Of a DNA stretch of 64,000 nt, positions 27,115-35,865 are shown piece by piece. The notes under the pieces were generated by a model. That model saw nothing but the letters and a program-made list of their open reading frames with translations. It did no database searches and was not told the origin of the DNA. Source of the stretch: Bacteroidia bacterium (GTDB taxonomy: Bacteria > Bacteroidota > Bacteroidia > B-17B0 > Aurantibacillaceae). The number at the start of each line of letters is the position of its first letter. Within the stretch, counting starts at the first letter, position 1. The stretch covers positions 1 to 64,000 of the forward strand of contig JAEUTQ010000021.1 of the NCBI GenBank assembly GCA_016787445.1, written 5' to 3'. The position numbers and the translations under genes are program-made.

Positions 27115-28121
27115 CGAACAATCAATGAAGTTGGTAATACCAACATTGATTTGTTTTCCTTTTTACCATCAATAATATCCAACATTAATAAACTAGCATT
27201 TCTGCCGATATCATCCACCGGTTGTGATACCGATAATACAGGTTTGTCAACGAGGTTAAATAAATCGATATCATCGAAACAAGCTAATTTCACTTTATCG
27301 TAATATTTACTGAGTGATTTGTCTTTGAAGGCTTTTAAAGTAGCTGTACCTAAATGGTTATTCAATGAATACACCGCATCAATATCCGGATGCAGGTAGA
27401 ACATTTTCTTTAACGTTGTTAAAGTATCTTCCTGAATTTTATTGAAATTAATCGGCGCAATAAATTCAGAACCTAAATTTAAGTTGTGCTTTTCGGTTGC
27501 ATCCACAAAACCTTTAATACGATCGTCGATGGTACTGATATAAGAAGGCGTTACCGACAAACATAAAATTTTCTTGCAGCCTTTTTTAATTAAAGCTTCT
27601 ACAATTTCTTTAGAGCCTCCATAGTTATCGGTTACCACAAAATTGCCATTATATAAAGGCAGAATACGGTCGATAAACACAAGCGGTGTGCGTTGAAAAC
27701 GCGGACTATTAAAATAATCGGAGTTCTTTAAAGTAGAAGCAATGATAATACCGTCTACACCTTGTTGATTAATGAGCATGTCAATTAATTTTTTCTCGCG
27801 CTCTTCATCTTCTTCGGTGCTACACACCATTAAATTATAACCACGATCAAACAAAGTGGTTTCAATGTTTTTAGCGATGGTAGAATAAAATGGATTGGAA
27901 ATGTCGGCCACAATTAAACCAATGAAATTACTTTTGCCTGTACGAAGTGCTTTCGCAAATTTATTAGGCGTGTAATCCAGTTTAGCAACGGCATCCAAAA
28001 CAATCGCCTGCGTTTTTTTACTAATGCCATACTGGTCGGCTTTGCCGTTCAGTACCATTGAGATTAAGGTTTTTGAATACCCTAATTGTTTCGAAAGATC
28101 TTCAAGTTGTAATCTTTTCAT
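27111..28121 (-). CDS. LacI-family transcriptional regulator
   Basis: A 336-residue regulator. The helix-turn-helix and hinge at residues 3-60 (LEDLSKQLGYSKTLISMVLN ... LDYTPNKFAKALRTGKSNFI) are followed by a periplasmic-binding-protein-like sensor domain (IGLIVADISNPFYSTIAKNIE onwards) that should bind a sugar or related effector. No sugar-use genes are adjacent; the divergent neighbour is an aminotransferase. A perfect palindrome 19 bases upstream (28140-28152) may be its operator. The start is ATG at 28119-28121. The effector and targets are unknown. Confidence 0.9.
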   Translation of the reverse strand: MKRLQLEDLSKQLGYSKTLISMVLNGKADQYGISKKTQAIVLDAVAKLDYTPNKFAKALRTGKSNFIGLIVADISNPFYSTIAKNIETTLFDRGYNLMVCSTEEDEEREKKLIDMLINQQGVDGIIIASTLKNSDYFNSPRFQRTPLVFIDRILPLYNGNFVVTDNYGGSKEIVEALIKKGCKKILCLSVTPSYISTIDDRIKGFVDATEKHNLNLGSEFIAPINFNKIQEDTLTTLKKMFYLHPDIDAVYSLNNHLGTATLKAFKDKSLSKYYDKVKLACFDDIDLFNLVDKPVLSVSQPVDDIGRNASLLMLDIIDGKKENKSMLVLPTSLIVR

Positions 28122-28139
28122 AGGCTTTGTTTTATTAGT

Positions 28140-28152
28140 CTAAATTATTTAG
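28140..28152. promoter_or_regulatory. Candidate operator of the LacI-type regulator
   Basis: CTAAATTATTTAG is a perfect 13-base palindrome (6-bp arms, 1-base centre) 18 bases upstream of the regulator's ATG, where an autoregulatory LacI-type operator is expected. The arms are all but one A/T, and LacI-family operators usually have a central CG, so this is tentative. Confidence 0.4.
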
Positions 28153-28453
28153 AATATTTAGATAGTTATTATATAAGTAAATATTGTAATTTAAATTGAT
28201 TTAGTCAATAGATGCCCCCTGATTTTCGACGAATTAGGAGGAAAAATGCACAAAATACTAAATCTTTTTAGCTGAATTTAGGAATTTCAAAGACGAATTT
28301 AGGTGCTCGTTTAGCGATTTTAGATGCATGGTTTATAGGGTCGCCTTTTCAACTTCGCTTTCTGCGCACGCACTTCTTCACCATTTGTTCTTCCTGTTGA
28401 TAGTAAATCATTAGTTTTTACACCATCGGCTTTTAATTATTTGAGATTTACTT

Positions 28454-28461
28454 TACGTTTG
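28454..28461 (+). promoter_or_regulatory. Predicted -7 box of the aminotransferase gene
   Basis: TACGTTTG matches TAnnTTTG and ends 16 bases before the ATG at 28478. No TTG lies at the usual -33 distance. Confidence 0.5.
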
Positions 28462-28477
28462 CCCAAATTTTTTTACA

Positions 28478-29761
28478 ATGAGTACCGCACAAAAACCAAT
28501 GGATTTAAAAGTATCCAAATTAGCCGAAAATATTATCGGCTCAGAAATTATTAAACTCGCCGGCGAAGTCAACGAGAAAATTAAAAACGGCGAGAAGATT
28601 TATAATCTTACCATTGGTGATTTTAATCCGAAGGTATTCCCTATTCCAACCGAATTAAAACAAGCGATCGTTGACGCGTATTTTGATGATCAAACCAATT
28701 ATCCTGCAGCCGACGGTATGCTCGAACTGCGTGAAGCGGTTTCTAACTTATTAAAAGAGCGCGGAGGTTTAAATTATTCAGCCGGTGAAATTTTAATTGC
28801 CGGAGGGGCGCGCCCCGTTATCTACAGTATTTTCCGCGCTATCGTGGATGCTAATGATACTGTGATATTCGCAGTGCCATCCTGGAATAACAACCACTAT
28901 ACTTACTTAAATGGCGCTAAGCCGGTAGTGATTGAGGCAACTCCTGAAAATAATTTCATGCCGAAAGCTTCAGATATCAAACCATTCATTCAACAAGCTT
29001 CTTTAGTGGCTTTATGCTCACCGCAAAATCCTACCGGTACTGTATTTAGTAAAGAAGGCTTGGAAGAAATTTGCGATATGATTCTTGCAGAGAACATTCG
29101 TCGCGGACCGGATGCGAAACCTGTATACTTAATGTACGATCAAATTTATTGGGCTTTAACTCACGGCAACACGAAGCACTACGATCCGGTTAGTTTACGT
29201 CCTGAAATGAAAAATTACACGGTGTTTGTTGATGGGATCTCCAAATCATTAGCCGCTACCGGTGTTCGTGTTGGCTGGAGCATGGGTCCGAAAAAATTAA
29301 TTGATAAAATGAAAGCCATTTTAACGCACGTGGGTGCATGGGCTCCTAAAGCGGAACAAATGGCGAGTGCAAAATATTTGAGTGACCTCAGCAAGTATGA
29401 TGTTTTCTTAGCGGAGCAAAAACAAAAAATCAGCGACCGCCTCGAAGGATTTTACAAAGGCTTCCAGCAATTAAAAGCAGAAGGTCATAAAGTGGATGCG
29501 ATTGCGCCACAAGCAGCGATTTACTTAACCATTAAGTTTTCATTGCACGGACAAAAAACAGCAGACGGAAAAGTTTTAGCGACAACCAAAGATGTGACTA
29601 AATATATTTTGGATGAGGCAAAAGTGGCCGTGGTTCCTTTCTATGCCTTCGGTGCAAGTGAAGACTCAGCCTGGTATCGCTTATCGGTGGGAACTTGCAA
29701 AATGGAAGATGTAGATGGAATTATTTCCAATCTGCGTGCAGCGTTAAAGAAATTATCTTAA
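28478..29761 (+). CDS. PLP-dependent class I/II aminotransferase
   Basis: A 427-residue fold-type I aminotransferase. Expected segments are present: YNLTIGDFNPKVFPIP (substrate loop), NYPAADGMLELREAVSNLL, LCSPQNPTGTVFSKEGL, YLMYDQIYWAL and the PLP-lysine region DGISKSLAATGVRVGW. It is soluble, without a signal peptide. The family includes aspartate and related amino-acid aminotransferases; the amino-donor specificity cannot be read from the sequence. It is monocistronic, with its own promoter and a strong terminator at 29785-29806, and divergent from the LacI-type gene, which may regulate it. Confidence 0.88.
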   Translation: MSTAQKPMDLKVSKLAENIIGSEIIKLAGEVNEKIKNGEKIYNLTIGDFNPKVFPIPTELKQAIVDAYFDDQTNYPAADGMLELREAVSNLLKERGGLNYSAGEILIAGGARPVIYSIFRAIVDANDTVIFAVPSWNNNHYTYLNGAKPVVIEATPENNFMPKASDIKPFIQQASLVALCSPQNPTGTVFSKEGLEEICDMILAENIRRGPDAKPVYLMYDQIYWALTHGNTKHYDPVSLRPEMKNYTVFVDGISKSLAATGVRVGWSMGPKKLIDKMKAILTHVGAWAPKAEQMASAKYLSDLSKYDVFLAEQKQKISDRLEGFYKGFQQLKAEGHKVDAIAPQAAIYLTIKFSLHGQKTADGKVLATTKDVTKYILDEAKVAVVPFYAFGASEDSAWYRLSVGTCKMEDVDGIISNLRAALKKLS

Positions 29762-29782
29762 TCAAAATTCCCTTTAATAAAA

Positions 29783-29806
29783 AAGCCCTCATGCGAGGGC
29801 TTTTTT
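29783..29806. terminator. Bidirectional intrinsic terminator
   Basis: GCCCTC (29785-29790), loop ATGC and GAGGGC (29795-29800), with A-tract before and TTTTTT after. It serves the aminotransferase and, in the other direction, the convergent cargo gene ending at 29805. Confidence 0.9.
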
Positions 29807-31025
29807 ATTTAGTAATTACCAAACGCTTGTTGGCTATTTGTCCTGTATGATTGATGAATTGTAGGGAGTAAACAGCATCGTTTAATTCAGTTGTATTCAA
29901 TGTAACTTGTCCATTCTTCACGATGCCATCTTCATGTCTTAATAATCTGCCATTTAAATCATAAACCTTTATCTCAATGTTAGACTCGTAGTAATTACTC
30001 AAACTAATTGTTACTACATCTTTGGCAGGTTGAGGATAAACAGAAATACTATTGGCGAATAACTCATTTTCATTGACTAATCCCGGACTTACATTTACGT
30101 TTACAGTATCTGTTTTAATATTGCCGCAAATGTTTTGTGTAACTACATAACTAAATGTGCCGGTGCTGGTAGGTTTTACCCATAAACCACCTCCTGTACC
30201 AATAGTTGTTGTACCAGTAGCCCAAGTACACTCTAAACCTATCTCAGGTGGACGACCAATAAAAGCGCTATCTCCAAGATTAATGTTTTTATCAGGACCT
30301 GCAAATGCAGGCAGATTAAAATCTATAACTGAGATATCGTCAACATTATATTCACTCCAATTACCTGAACCAACACCTGTAATGCTAGTTGTAGTAGCCG
30401 CATCCGACTTAAAATTGCCAATTACTAGATATTTCTCATTTCCGGTAGCCGTAAATGTCCCACTTACTTCTACCCATCCAAGAGTATCTGTTATAAAATT
30501 AGCTGAAGGATTTTGAATTTGTGGGATGAGGTATGACAGTGGGATACTGCAATAGCTTATTGTATCAACAGAGCTGTCAGATAAGTATATTCCAAATGAC
30601 GCTAATGACATTGGTGCGTCGTTCTGAAGATTCAGGAACATTTTAATACAGTATGTTTTACCTGTTACTAAATTTGACAAAAGCCGATTTTTAGGATAAG
30701 TTCTACCAGATGATAAATAGTAGAATGTAACTCGGGCAAAGCCATTTCCTGTTCTTGGACTTTGAAACCGACCTGTACCATTGTATGGAACATTTCCATA
30801 ACATGTGTTATAGCATAACCCTCCACATACAAGTTTTGCTGAATCAATCCCGTTCCAGAAAAAACATCTTTTTAAAAAATTAGGTGAAATACAGTTCAGA
30901 TTTTCAAACGAAGGATTACCAACTTTATTAACTTGTGAAAAAACGAGATTGAATTCAAGAACAAAAAACAAAACAAGCATTAACCTGCCTTGTTTTGATA
31001 GTCGCTTATGCAAACCAATTAACAT
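29805..31025 (-). CDS. Secreted protein with type IX (type A) sorting domain
   Basis: A 406-residue exported protein. The N-terminus (MLIGLHKRLSKQGRLMLVLF) has a positively charged n-region followed by a hydrophobic core ending near FSQ; a later ATG at 30980 would lose the charges, so 31025 is kept. Residues about 35-230 contain NPSFENLN and a jelly-roll-like pattern resembling carbohydrate-binding modules. A PKD/Ig-like domain (about 240-315) precedes the type A sorting domain (SISVYPQPAKDVVTISL ... AVYSLQFINHTGQIANKRLVITK). Its ligand is unknown. SecDF ends 72 bases upstream behind a terminator, so it is likely transcribed separately. Confidence 0.78.
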   Translation of the reverse strand: MLIGLHKRLSKQGRLMLVLFFVLEFNLVFSQVNKVGNPSFENLNCISPNFLKRCFFWNGIDSAKLVCGGLCYNTCYGNVPYNGTGRFQSPRTGNGFARVTFYYLSSGRTYPKNRLLSNLVTGKTYCIKMFLNLQNDAPMSLASFGIYLSDSSVDTISYCSIPLSYLIPQIQNPSANFITDTLGWVEVSGTFTATGNEKYLVIGNFKSDAATTTSITGVGSGNWSEYNVDDISVIDFNLPAFAGPDKNINLGDSAFIGRPPEIGLECTWATGTTTIGTGGGLWVKPTSTGTFSYVVTQNICGNIKTDTVNVNVSPGLVNENELFANSISVYPQPAKDVVTISLSNYYESNIEIKVYDLNGRLLRHEDGIVKNGQVTLNTTELNDAVYSLQFINHTGQIANKRLVITK

Positions 31026-31049
31026 TTGTAAAATAAATTTACAAAATAA

Positions 31050-31078
31050 AAAAGCCCCAGGAAAATCCGGAGGCTTTT
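31050..31078 (-). terminator. Intrinsic terminator after secDF
   Basis: The arms AAAAGCC and GGCTTTT (31050-31056/31072-31078) extend inward with two mismatches to a short A-rich loop. On the minus strand the stem is followed by a T-rich run. It lies 19 bases past the secDF stop. Confidence 0.7.
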
Positions 31079-31097
31079 AATTTATAGCTAAAGCTAA

Positions 31098-34000
31098 TTA
31101 CTTCTTCTTCTCTGTATCGAAGTCAACTACAATTGGAGTTGAGATACATAATGAAGAATAAGTACCAATTACACGACCAATTAATAAGGCAAAGATAAAT
31201 CCGCGGATACTTTCTCCACCCCAAATAAAGATTACCAATAACACGAAGAATACGGTTAATGATGTTAAGATGGTACGGCTCAAGGTACTGTTCAACGCGA
31301 AGTTGATTAACTTGTTACGCTCTTCACCTTGTACATCCGATTTTCCGCTTTCTGCTAAACGCTCACGGATACGGTCAAACACAACCACCGTTTCAGTCAT
31401 AGTATAACCCATAACCGTTAAAATCGCCGCGATGAAGTCCTGACCAATTTCTAAAGAGAAAGGAAGGATACCGTCGAAAATCGTGTAGAACGATAATACG
31501 ATAAGCACGTCGTGGAATAAAGCCACGACCGAACCTAAACCGTACTGCCATTTTTTGAATCGGATTACGATATAAATAAACATTAATAAACATGAGAACA
31601 AGATGGAACCATAAGCACCATATACGATATCCGTTGCAATGGTTGGTCCAACTTTTTGCTGCTGCATGATTTCATACTTAGTGCCTAAAGTTTTTAAACC
31701 TGTATTTAAAGCTTCTTCCACTTCCTGATCAGCTGTTGCTGCATTATCAGAAACACGGTAAGTAGTTGTGATTTTAACCTGGTTCGCGCTTCCTAAAGTT
31801 TTTACTTCCGGAGCTGATTCAAAAGGAGTCGCTAACGATTTTTTCACGTCTTCGGTATTCATGTCCTTTTCAAAACGAACTTGGTAAGTACGTCCACCTT
31901 TGAAATCAACACCTAAATTGAAACCACCGTTTTTAAAGTAGAATACAATACCTACAACAATTACTAAAGTAGAGATAGCGTAGTACACTTTACGTTTTGC
32001 AACGAAATCGATGCTTACATTCTTGAAGGCGTTACGCGTAGCGTTGTTATCAAATGGAATTTCCATTTTACGCTCTAACATCCAATCGAAAATTAAACGG
32101 GTAATTAAGATAGCAGAGAATAAAGACGCGCCGATACCAATTAATAATGTTGTAGCAAAACCTTGAACCGGTCCTGTACCAAACACCATTAAGATAACCG
32201 CTAAAATGGCAAGTGTAACGTTAGAGTCAATGATAGAACTCATCGCATGTTTGAAACCTTCTTTAATAGACTGTGACGTTGATTTTCCTAATGCTAATTC
32301 CTCACGAACACGTTCGAAGATTAGGATGTTCGCATCCACTGCTAAACCAATGGTTAATACGATACCCGCAATACCCGGTAAGGTTAACACCGCACCAAGG
32401 GAAGTTAAGATACCCATGATGAAGAACATGTTTGCGATCAATGCCACGTTAGCAACAACACCGGCTTTGTTGTAATACATCGCCATGAAAACTAAAATCA
32501 CTAATAAGGCAATTACGAATGAAATTAATCCGGAATTAATTGCTTCTAAACCTAAAGTCGGACCAACAATATTTTCTTCAACGATACGAGCAGGAGCAGG
32601 TAATTTACCGGCACTTAAAATCGCTACTAAAGCGTCTGCTTCTTCGTTGGTGAAATCACCTGTAATTTGAGATTGACCACCTGCAATTTCAGATTGTACG
32701 CGTGGTGCAGAGAACACCATGTTATCCATTACTACTGCGATACAACGACCTTGCTTATTACCTGAAGGCATGTTAGCCTTTGTTAAGTTCTTCCATTTAA
32801 TAGCAGCTTCAGAGTTCATGCTCATGCTGATGTATGGATGCGCACCGCTCTTTTGATCGTAATCTTTACGAGCGTCGGTAATAATATCTCCGAATAAAGC
32901 AGCTTTACCGTTACGGTCTGTAATTTTAATTGCATACAATTCAAAGTATGAACCAACTACTTCACCACTTTGGTTTTTGCTTTCCTTCGCTTTTGAACTC
33001 CACATGAATTTCATTTTTGAAGGGAAGGCAGAGCGAACTTTTTCGTTACGTAAATACTCGTTAGCTTTTGCAGTATCTTCTTTGCTGTAAGCTAAACCAA
33101 CAATAGGACCCGGAGTGAAATACTGTTGTTTCCCATCACTATATAAGCTCGGTTTAATTGGAGCCAATTGAGAATATAATGGGTAACGCTTAATGAAGTT
33201 TTTGTAAGCTGTATCTTGAGCGTTTACAGAATTTGTGTTAGCAGCCAAAGCAGCTTTTGCAATACTATCTGCAGTACGGGAAGAATCACCAACTAAAGAA
33301 TCTGCTTTTGCAACGTTAGCCGATAAGCTATCGGTTTTAGTTGAATCAGCAACAACAGGTGCTTCATCCGGATTCAATACTAAACGTAATTTTTCGTTTG
33401 CTTTTTCGAAATACTGAGCTACTTCCTGATTTTCGTAAGTTTCCCAGAACTCTAAGTTTGCAGTACCTTGTAATAATTCACGTACACGTGCTTTATCTTT
33501 TACACCAGGTAACTCAACTAAGATACGTCCGCTTGATTCTAATTTTTGGATATTTGGTTGTGCTACACCAAAACGGTCGATACGGGAACGGAATGTTTTT
33601 TCAGCGTTTGTGATTGACTCATCCACTTGCTGACGGATAAATTTGATTACTTGCTCATTGGTAGCGTTGTATTCGATTTTTCCTTTGTTCTCGATAGTAG
33701 TGAAAAGAGGAGCTAATTTTCCGTTTGGAGCAACTTGCTTATACGTTTTCTCGAATAAGGTAATGAAATCATCATTGTTTGCTTTACCTAAATTCTTTTG
33801 AGTTTCATCTAATGCTTTGTTGAAGTTTGCATCAGCACTGTTGTTAGATAAATTCTTGATGATATCGATAACCGAAACTTCTAAAGTAACGTTCATACCA
33901 CCACGTAAATCTAATCCTAAGTTGATTTCGCGTTTCTTACACTCTTCGTAAGTGTAGCTCGCAAATCCTAAACTGTAAGCAGGTAAATTCTTAACAGAAT

Positions 34001-34238
34001 CTAAGTAACGATCAGCAACTTTCGTTTTTACCGAATCGATATAGCTTAATTCTTTTGTTGAATTTCCCTTAGCATAATCTTTTGCTTGTTGCATCACCTT
34101 TGGAGATGAAGCTAATCCTTCAGCGTAAGCTAATGCTTCTTGTTCAACACCTCTTGTAACCCATGTAAACGACAAATAGAAGATACAAGCCAGACCTAAT
34201 AAGATTGCGAAAACTTTAATCGCGCCTTTGTTTTGCAT
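31098..34238 (-). CDS. secDF: Fused protein-export membrane protein SecDF
   Basis: A 1046-residue fusion of SecD and SecF. The SecD half has the N-terminal helix (about 9-27), the INLGLDLRGGMNVTLEV P1 motif near 105 and an extended periplasmic region with a Ala/Ser/Asp-rich insert (about 290-345). Six membrane segments follow, with GIVLTIGLAVDANILIFERVREE. The SecF half has FNLGVDFKGGRTYQVRF and GYTMTETVVVFDRIRE. It uses the proton gradient to pull Sec substrates into the periplasm and is needed here for all signal-peptide and type IX cargo proteins. The start is ATG at 34236-34238; a full consensus promoter lies at 34278-34308. Confidence 0.97.
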   Translation of the reverse strand: MQNKGAIKVFAILLGLACIFYLSFTWVTRGVEQEALAYAEGLASSPKVMQQAKDYAKGNSTKELSYIDSVKTKVADRYLDSVKNLPAYSLGFASYTYEECKKREINLGLDLRGGMNVTLEVSVIDIIKNLSNNSADANFNKALDETQKNLGKANNDDFITLFEKTYKQVAPNGKLAPLFTTIENKGKIEYNATNEQVIKFIRQQVDESITNAEKTFRSRIDRFGVAQPNIQKLESSGRILVELPGVKDKARVRELLQGTANLEFWETYENQEVAQYFEKANEKLRLVLNPDEAPVVADSTKTDSLSANVAKADSLVGDSSRTADSIAKAALAANTNSVNAQDTAYKNFIKRYPLYSQLAPIKPSLYSDGKQQYFTPGPIVGLAYSKEDTAKANEYLRNEKVRSAFPSKMKFMWSSKAKESKNQSGEVVGSYFELYAIKITDRNGKAALFGDIITDARKDYDQKSGAHPYISMSMNSEAAIKWKNLTKANMPSGNKQGRCIAVVMDNMVFSAPRVQSEIAGGQSQITGDFTNEEADALVAILSAGKLPAPARIVEENIVGPTLGLEAINSGLISFVIALLVILVFMAMYYNKAGVVANVALIANMFFIMGILTSLGAVLTLPGIAGIVLTIGLAVDANILIFERVREELALGKSTSQSIKEGFKHAMSSIIDSNVTLAILAVILMVFGTGPVQGFATTLLIGIGASLFSAILITRLIFDWMLERKMEIPFDNNATRNAFKNVSIDFVAKRKVYYAISTLVIVVGIVFYFKNGGFNLGVDFKGGRTYQVRFEKDMNTEDVKKSLATPFESAPEVKTLGSANQVKITTTYRVSDNAATADQEVEEALNTGLKTLGTKYEIMQQQKVGPTIATDIVYGAYGSILFSCLLMFIYIVIRFKKWQYGLGSVVALFHDVLIVLSFYTIFDGILPFSLEIGQDFIAAILTVMGYTMTETVVVFDRIRERLAESGKSDVQGEERNKLINFALNSTLSRTILTSLTVFFVLLVIFIWGGESIRGFIFALLIGRVIGTYSSLCISTPIVVDFDTEKKK

Positions 34239-34277
34239 AATGTTTTAAAATTTGATAAATATCCTAAAATAAGGGTG

Positions 34278-34308
34278 CAAATATATGATTTATGGTCGGA
34301 TTTAGCAA
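34278..34308 (-). promoter_or_regulatory. Predicted promoter of secDF
   Basis: Minus strand: TTG (34306-34308), a 20-base spacer and TATATTTG (34278-34285). An exact match to the Bacteroidota consensus, giving a leader of about 35 bases. Confidence 0.65.
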
Positions 34309-34416
34309 TTTAAGTTTAATAAATTGTAAGACAGTAATTTACAAGGGTTTTGAGAGGCTTTTTTGGTGCTTTTTTCGGCCTTGATAATCAGTAGGTTTTG
34401 GCCGTAAAATGAAGGC

Positions 34417-35787
34417 TTATTTATACAAATCGACCTTGGTTTCCTGATCGGAACGGATGTTGAATTTTTTCTCGATGGTATAGATGCTGCCTCTTAAACT
34501 TTTCGAACGCCATTCGATGCGATAGTTGCCGGGCTGCAAATAAAAAGATTGCTGGGTGGCCGTAGTTAAATTACACACCCACTCTACTTTGTTGTTTTTT
34601 TCTTGCATGATACAACCATCGCCACTCTCTAAAGATTTTACAGAGAGTAATCCGGCACTGGCAATATCTACACTTTTAGTTTTGGATTGTTCAATTTGAT
34701 TGGAGGAAATGTACGTGCGCGGTAGCGTTAAGATTTCCAAATCATAATTTCCTACAATGTATTTTTCGGTTGTATTGAGTTGTTGTACGTGAATGGTTTG
34801 CATATCTCCTCCCTTTCTTACAACACATTTAATTTTTTCGTTATAATTATAAACTCCTACCGCGCGGTTGATTTGCAAAAATCCTTGCGGCGCATCAATC
34901 GGAATAAGGGTATGTTTGCCAACCGTTAGTTTAACTTCTTTGCTTTCGGTAGGCGGAATGGTATGGGCTACTACTTTATACGTTGGATAATCATCAATGT
35001 ATAAAGTATCCGGGTTCCCAATATAATTAAGTGTATGAATGTAATTATAAACGTACTGCTTTTTGTTGACGTCGTAGAAAGTCATGTTGACATTTGTCTC
35101 ACTCGGTTTTGAAGTGATATCCAGCAAATTTACCTGCGCACTTGTTTTATTAAGCTTTTGCTTGATGATGATATCACTGATACTGAAAAAGGTATTGGCG
35201 TTATCATAATCATAATAACTTCCCACACATTCAAATGTTTTTATTTGCTCCGGAGTTAATCCTATGCCGATAATAAAAGGCTTAAAAACGATTCCTTTTT
35301 CCATTAACTTCTGTCGTGCCTTGCACGGATCTCCTGCACATTCTTCGATGCCATCCGTAATAATGATAATCATATTCACGGCTTTGTTATCCGGAAAATC
35401 ATTGGCAGCTTGCGTTAATGAATGCTCAATGGGCGTAATTCCGGTAGGCTTTGCTTCACTCACTTTTTGCTTTATGAGTGCCAAATTATTTTTCGCGAAT
35501 GGGACTATCAATTTCGAATCGTTGCAATTGCCGGGAGGATATTTTACCGTATGTCCGTACATACGCAAAGCGAATTGCATGTTTTTTTGTTTCGAGAGAC
35601 TGTCTACGAATTTGTAAAATAATTTTTTGGCGCCTTCCATGCGTGTAAGTGGGCCATGTGTATTAACCATGCTGCGGCTGGCATCAAACACAAACAAGAT
35701 GCGGGTTAGTTGCTCAGTTTTTTTCACCTGCGCCACTAAACCAAAGTTCAGCAACAAGAATAGAAGTATAAAACGCAGTAAACGCAT
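34417..35787 (-). CDS. Secreted VWA-domain protein, paralog 2
   Basis: A 456-residue exported paralog of the 3159-4526 product. The signal peptide is MRLLRFILLFLLLNFGLVAQ. The VWA MIDAS is complete: D35-A-S37-R-S39, Thr near 117 (TGITPIEHSL) and TDG at 144-146. The cysteine pattern matches paralog 1 (NCND, EECAGDPC, FECVG). The C-terminal half shares QVNLLDITSKPSETNVNMTFYD, GNPDTL and PIDAPQGFLQ with paralog 1. No sorting domain or lipobox is seen, so the mature protein is probably periplasmic or released. It lies between secDF and a type B cargo gene. The -7 box ends only five bases before the ATG, implying a leaderless transcript. The function is unknown. Confidence 0.85.
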   Translation of the reverse strand: MRLLRFILLFLLLNFGLVAQVKKTEQLTRILFVFDASRSMVNTHGPLTRMEGAKKLFYKFVDSLSKQKNMQFALRMYGHTVKYPPGNCNDSKLIVPFAKNNLALIKQKVSEAKPTGITPIEHSLTQAANDFPDNKAVNMIIIITDGIEECAGDPCKARQKLMEKGIVFKPFIIGIGLTPEQIKTFECVGSYYDYDNANTFFSISDIIIKQKLNKTSAQVNLLDITSKPSETNVNMTFYDVNKKQYVYNYIHTLNYIGNPDTLYIDDYPTYKVVAHTIPPTESKEVKLTVGKHTLIPIDAPQGFLQINRAVGVYNYNEKIKCVVRKGGDMQTIHVQQLNTTEKYIVGNYDLEILTLPRTYISSNQIEQSKTKSVDIASAGLLSVKSLESGDGCIMQEKNNKVEWVCNLTTATQQSFYLQPGNYRIEWRSKSLRGSIYTIEKKFNIRSDQETKVDLYK

Positions 35788-35792
35788 CTCAA

Positions 35793-35800
35793 CAAAATTA
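35793..35800 (-). promoter_or_regulatory. Predicted -7 box of VWA paralog 2 (leaderless)
   Basis: Minus strand TAATTTTG matches TAnnTTTG and ends five bases before the ATG at 35787, so transcription would start at or next to the start codon. No -33 TTG is seen. Confidence 0.5.
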
Positions 35801-35865
35801 GCCTTAGACTAGTAATGAAATTTAACAGAGAAAGATACTTTTAAACCAAACTAATGTTTAAAAGA

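Larger units (their letters stand above)
28122..28477. other. 356-base divergent intergenic region
   Basis: It lies between the LacI-type gene and the aminotransferase. It holds the palindrome at 28140-28152; three similar motifs, GACGAATTAGG (28228-28238), GCTGAATTTAGG (28271-28282) and GACGAATTTAGG (28292-28303), the last two 21 bases apart; an AGGAGG at 28236-28241 placed four bases before a 9-codon frame (28246-28275); and the aminotransferase -7 box. I see no longer reading frame and no RNA gene. Confidence 0.6.

Noticed and set aside
34370-34409. CGGCC/GGCCG inverted repeat as a terminator for VWA paralog 2
   Set aside because: The loop is 19 bases and on the minus strand it is followed by an A-run, not a T-run.
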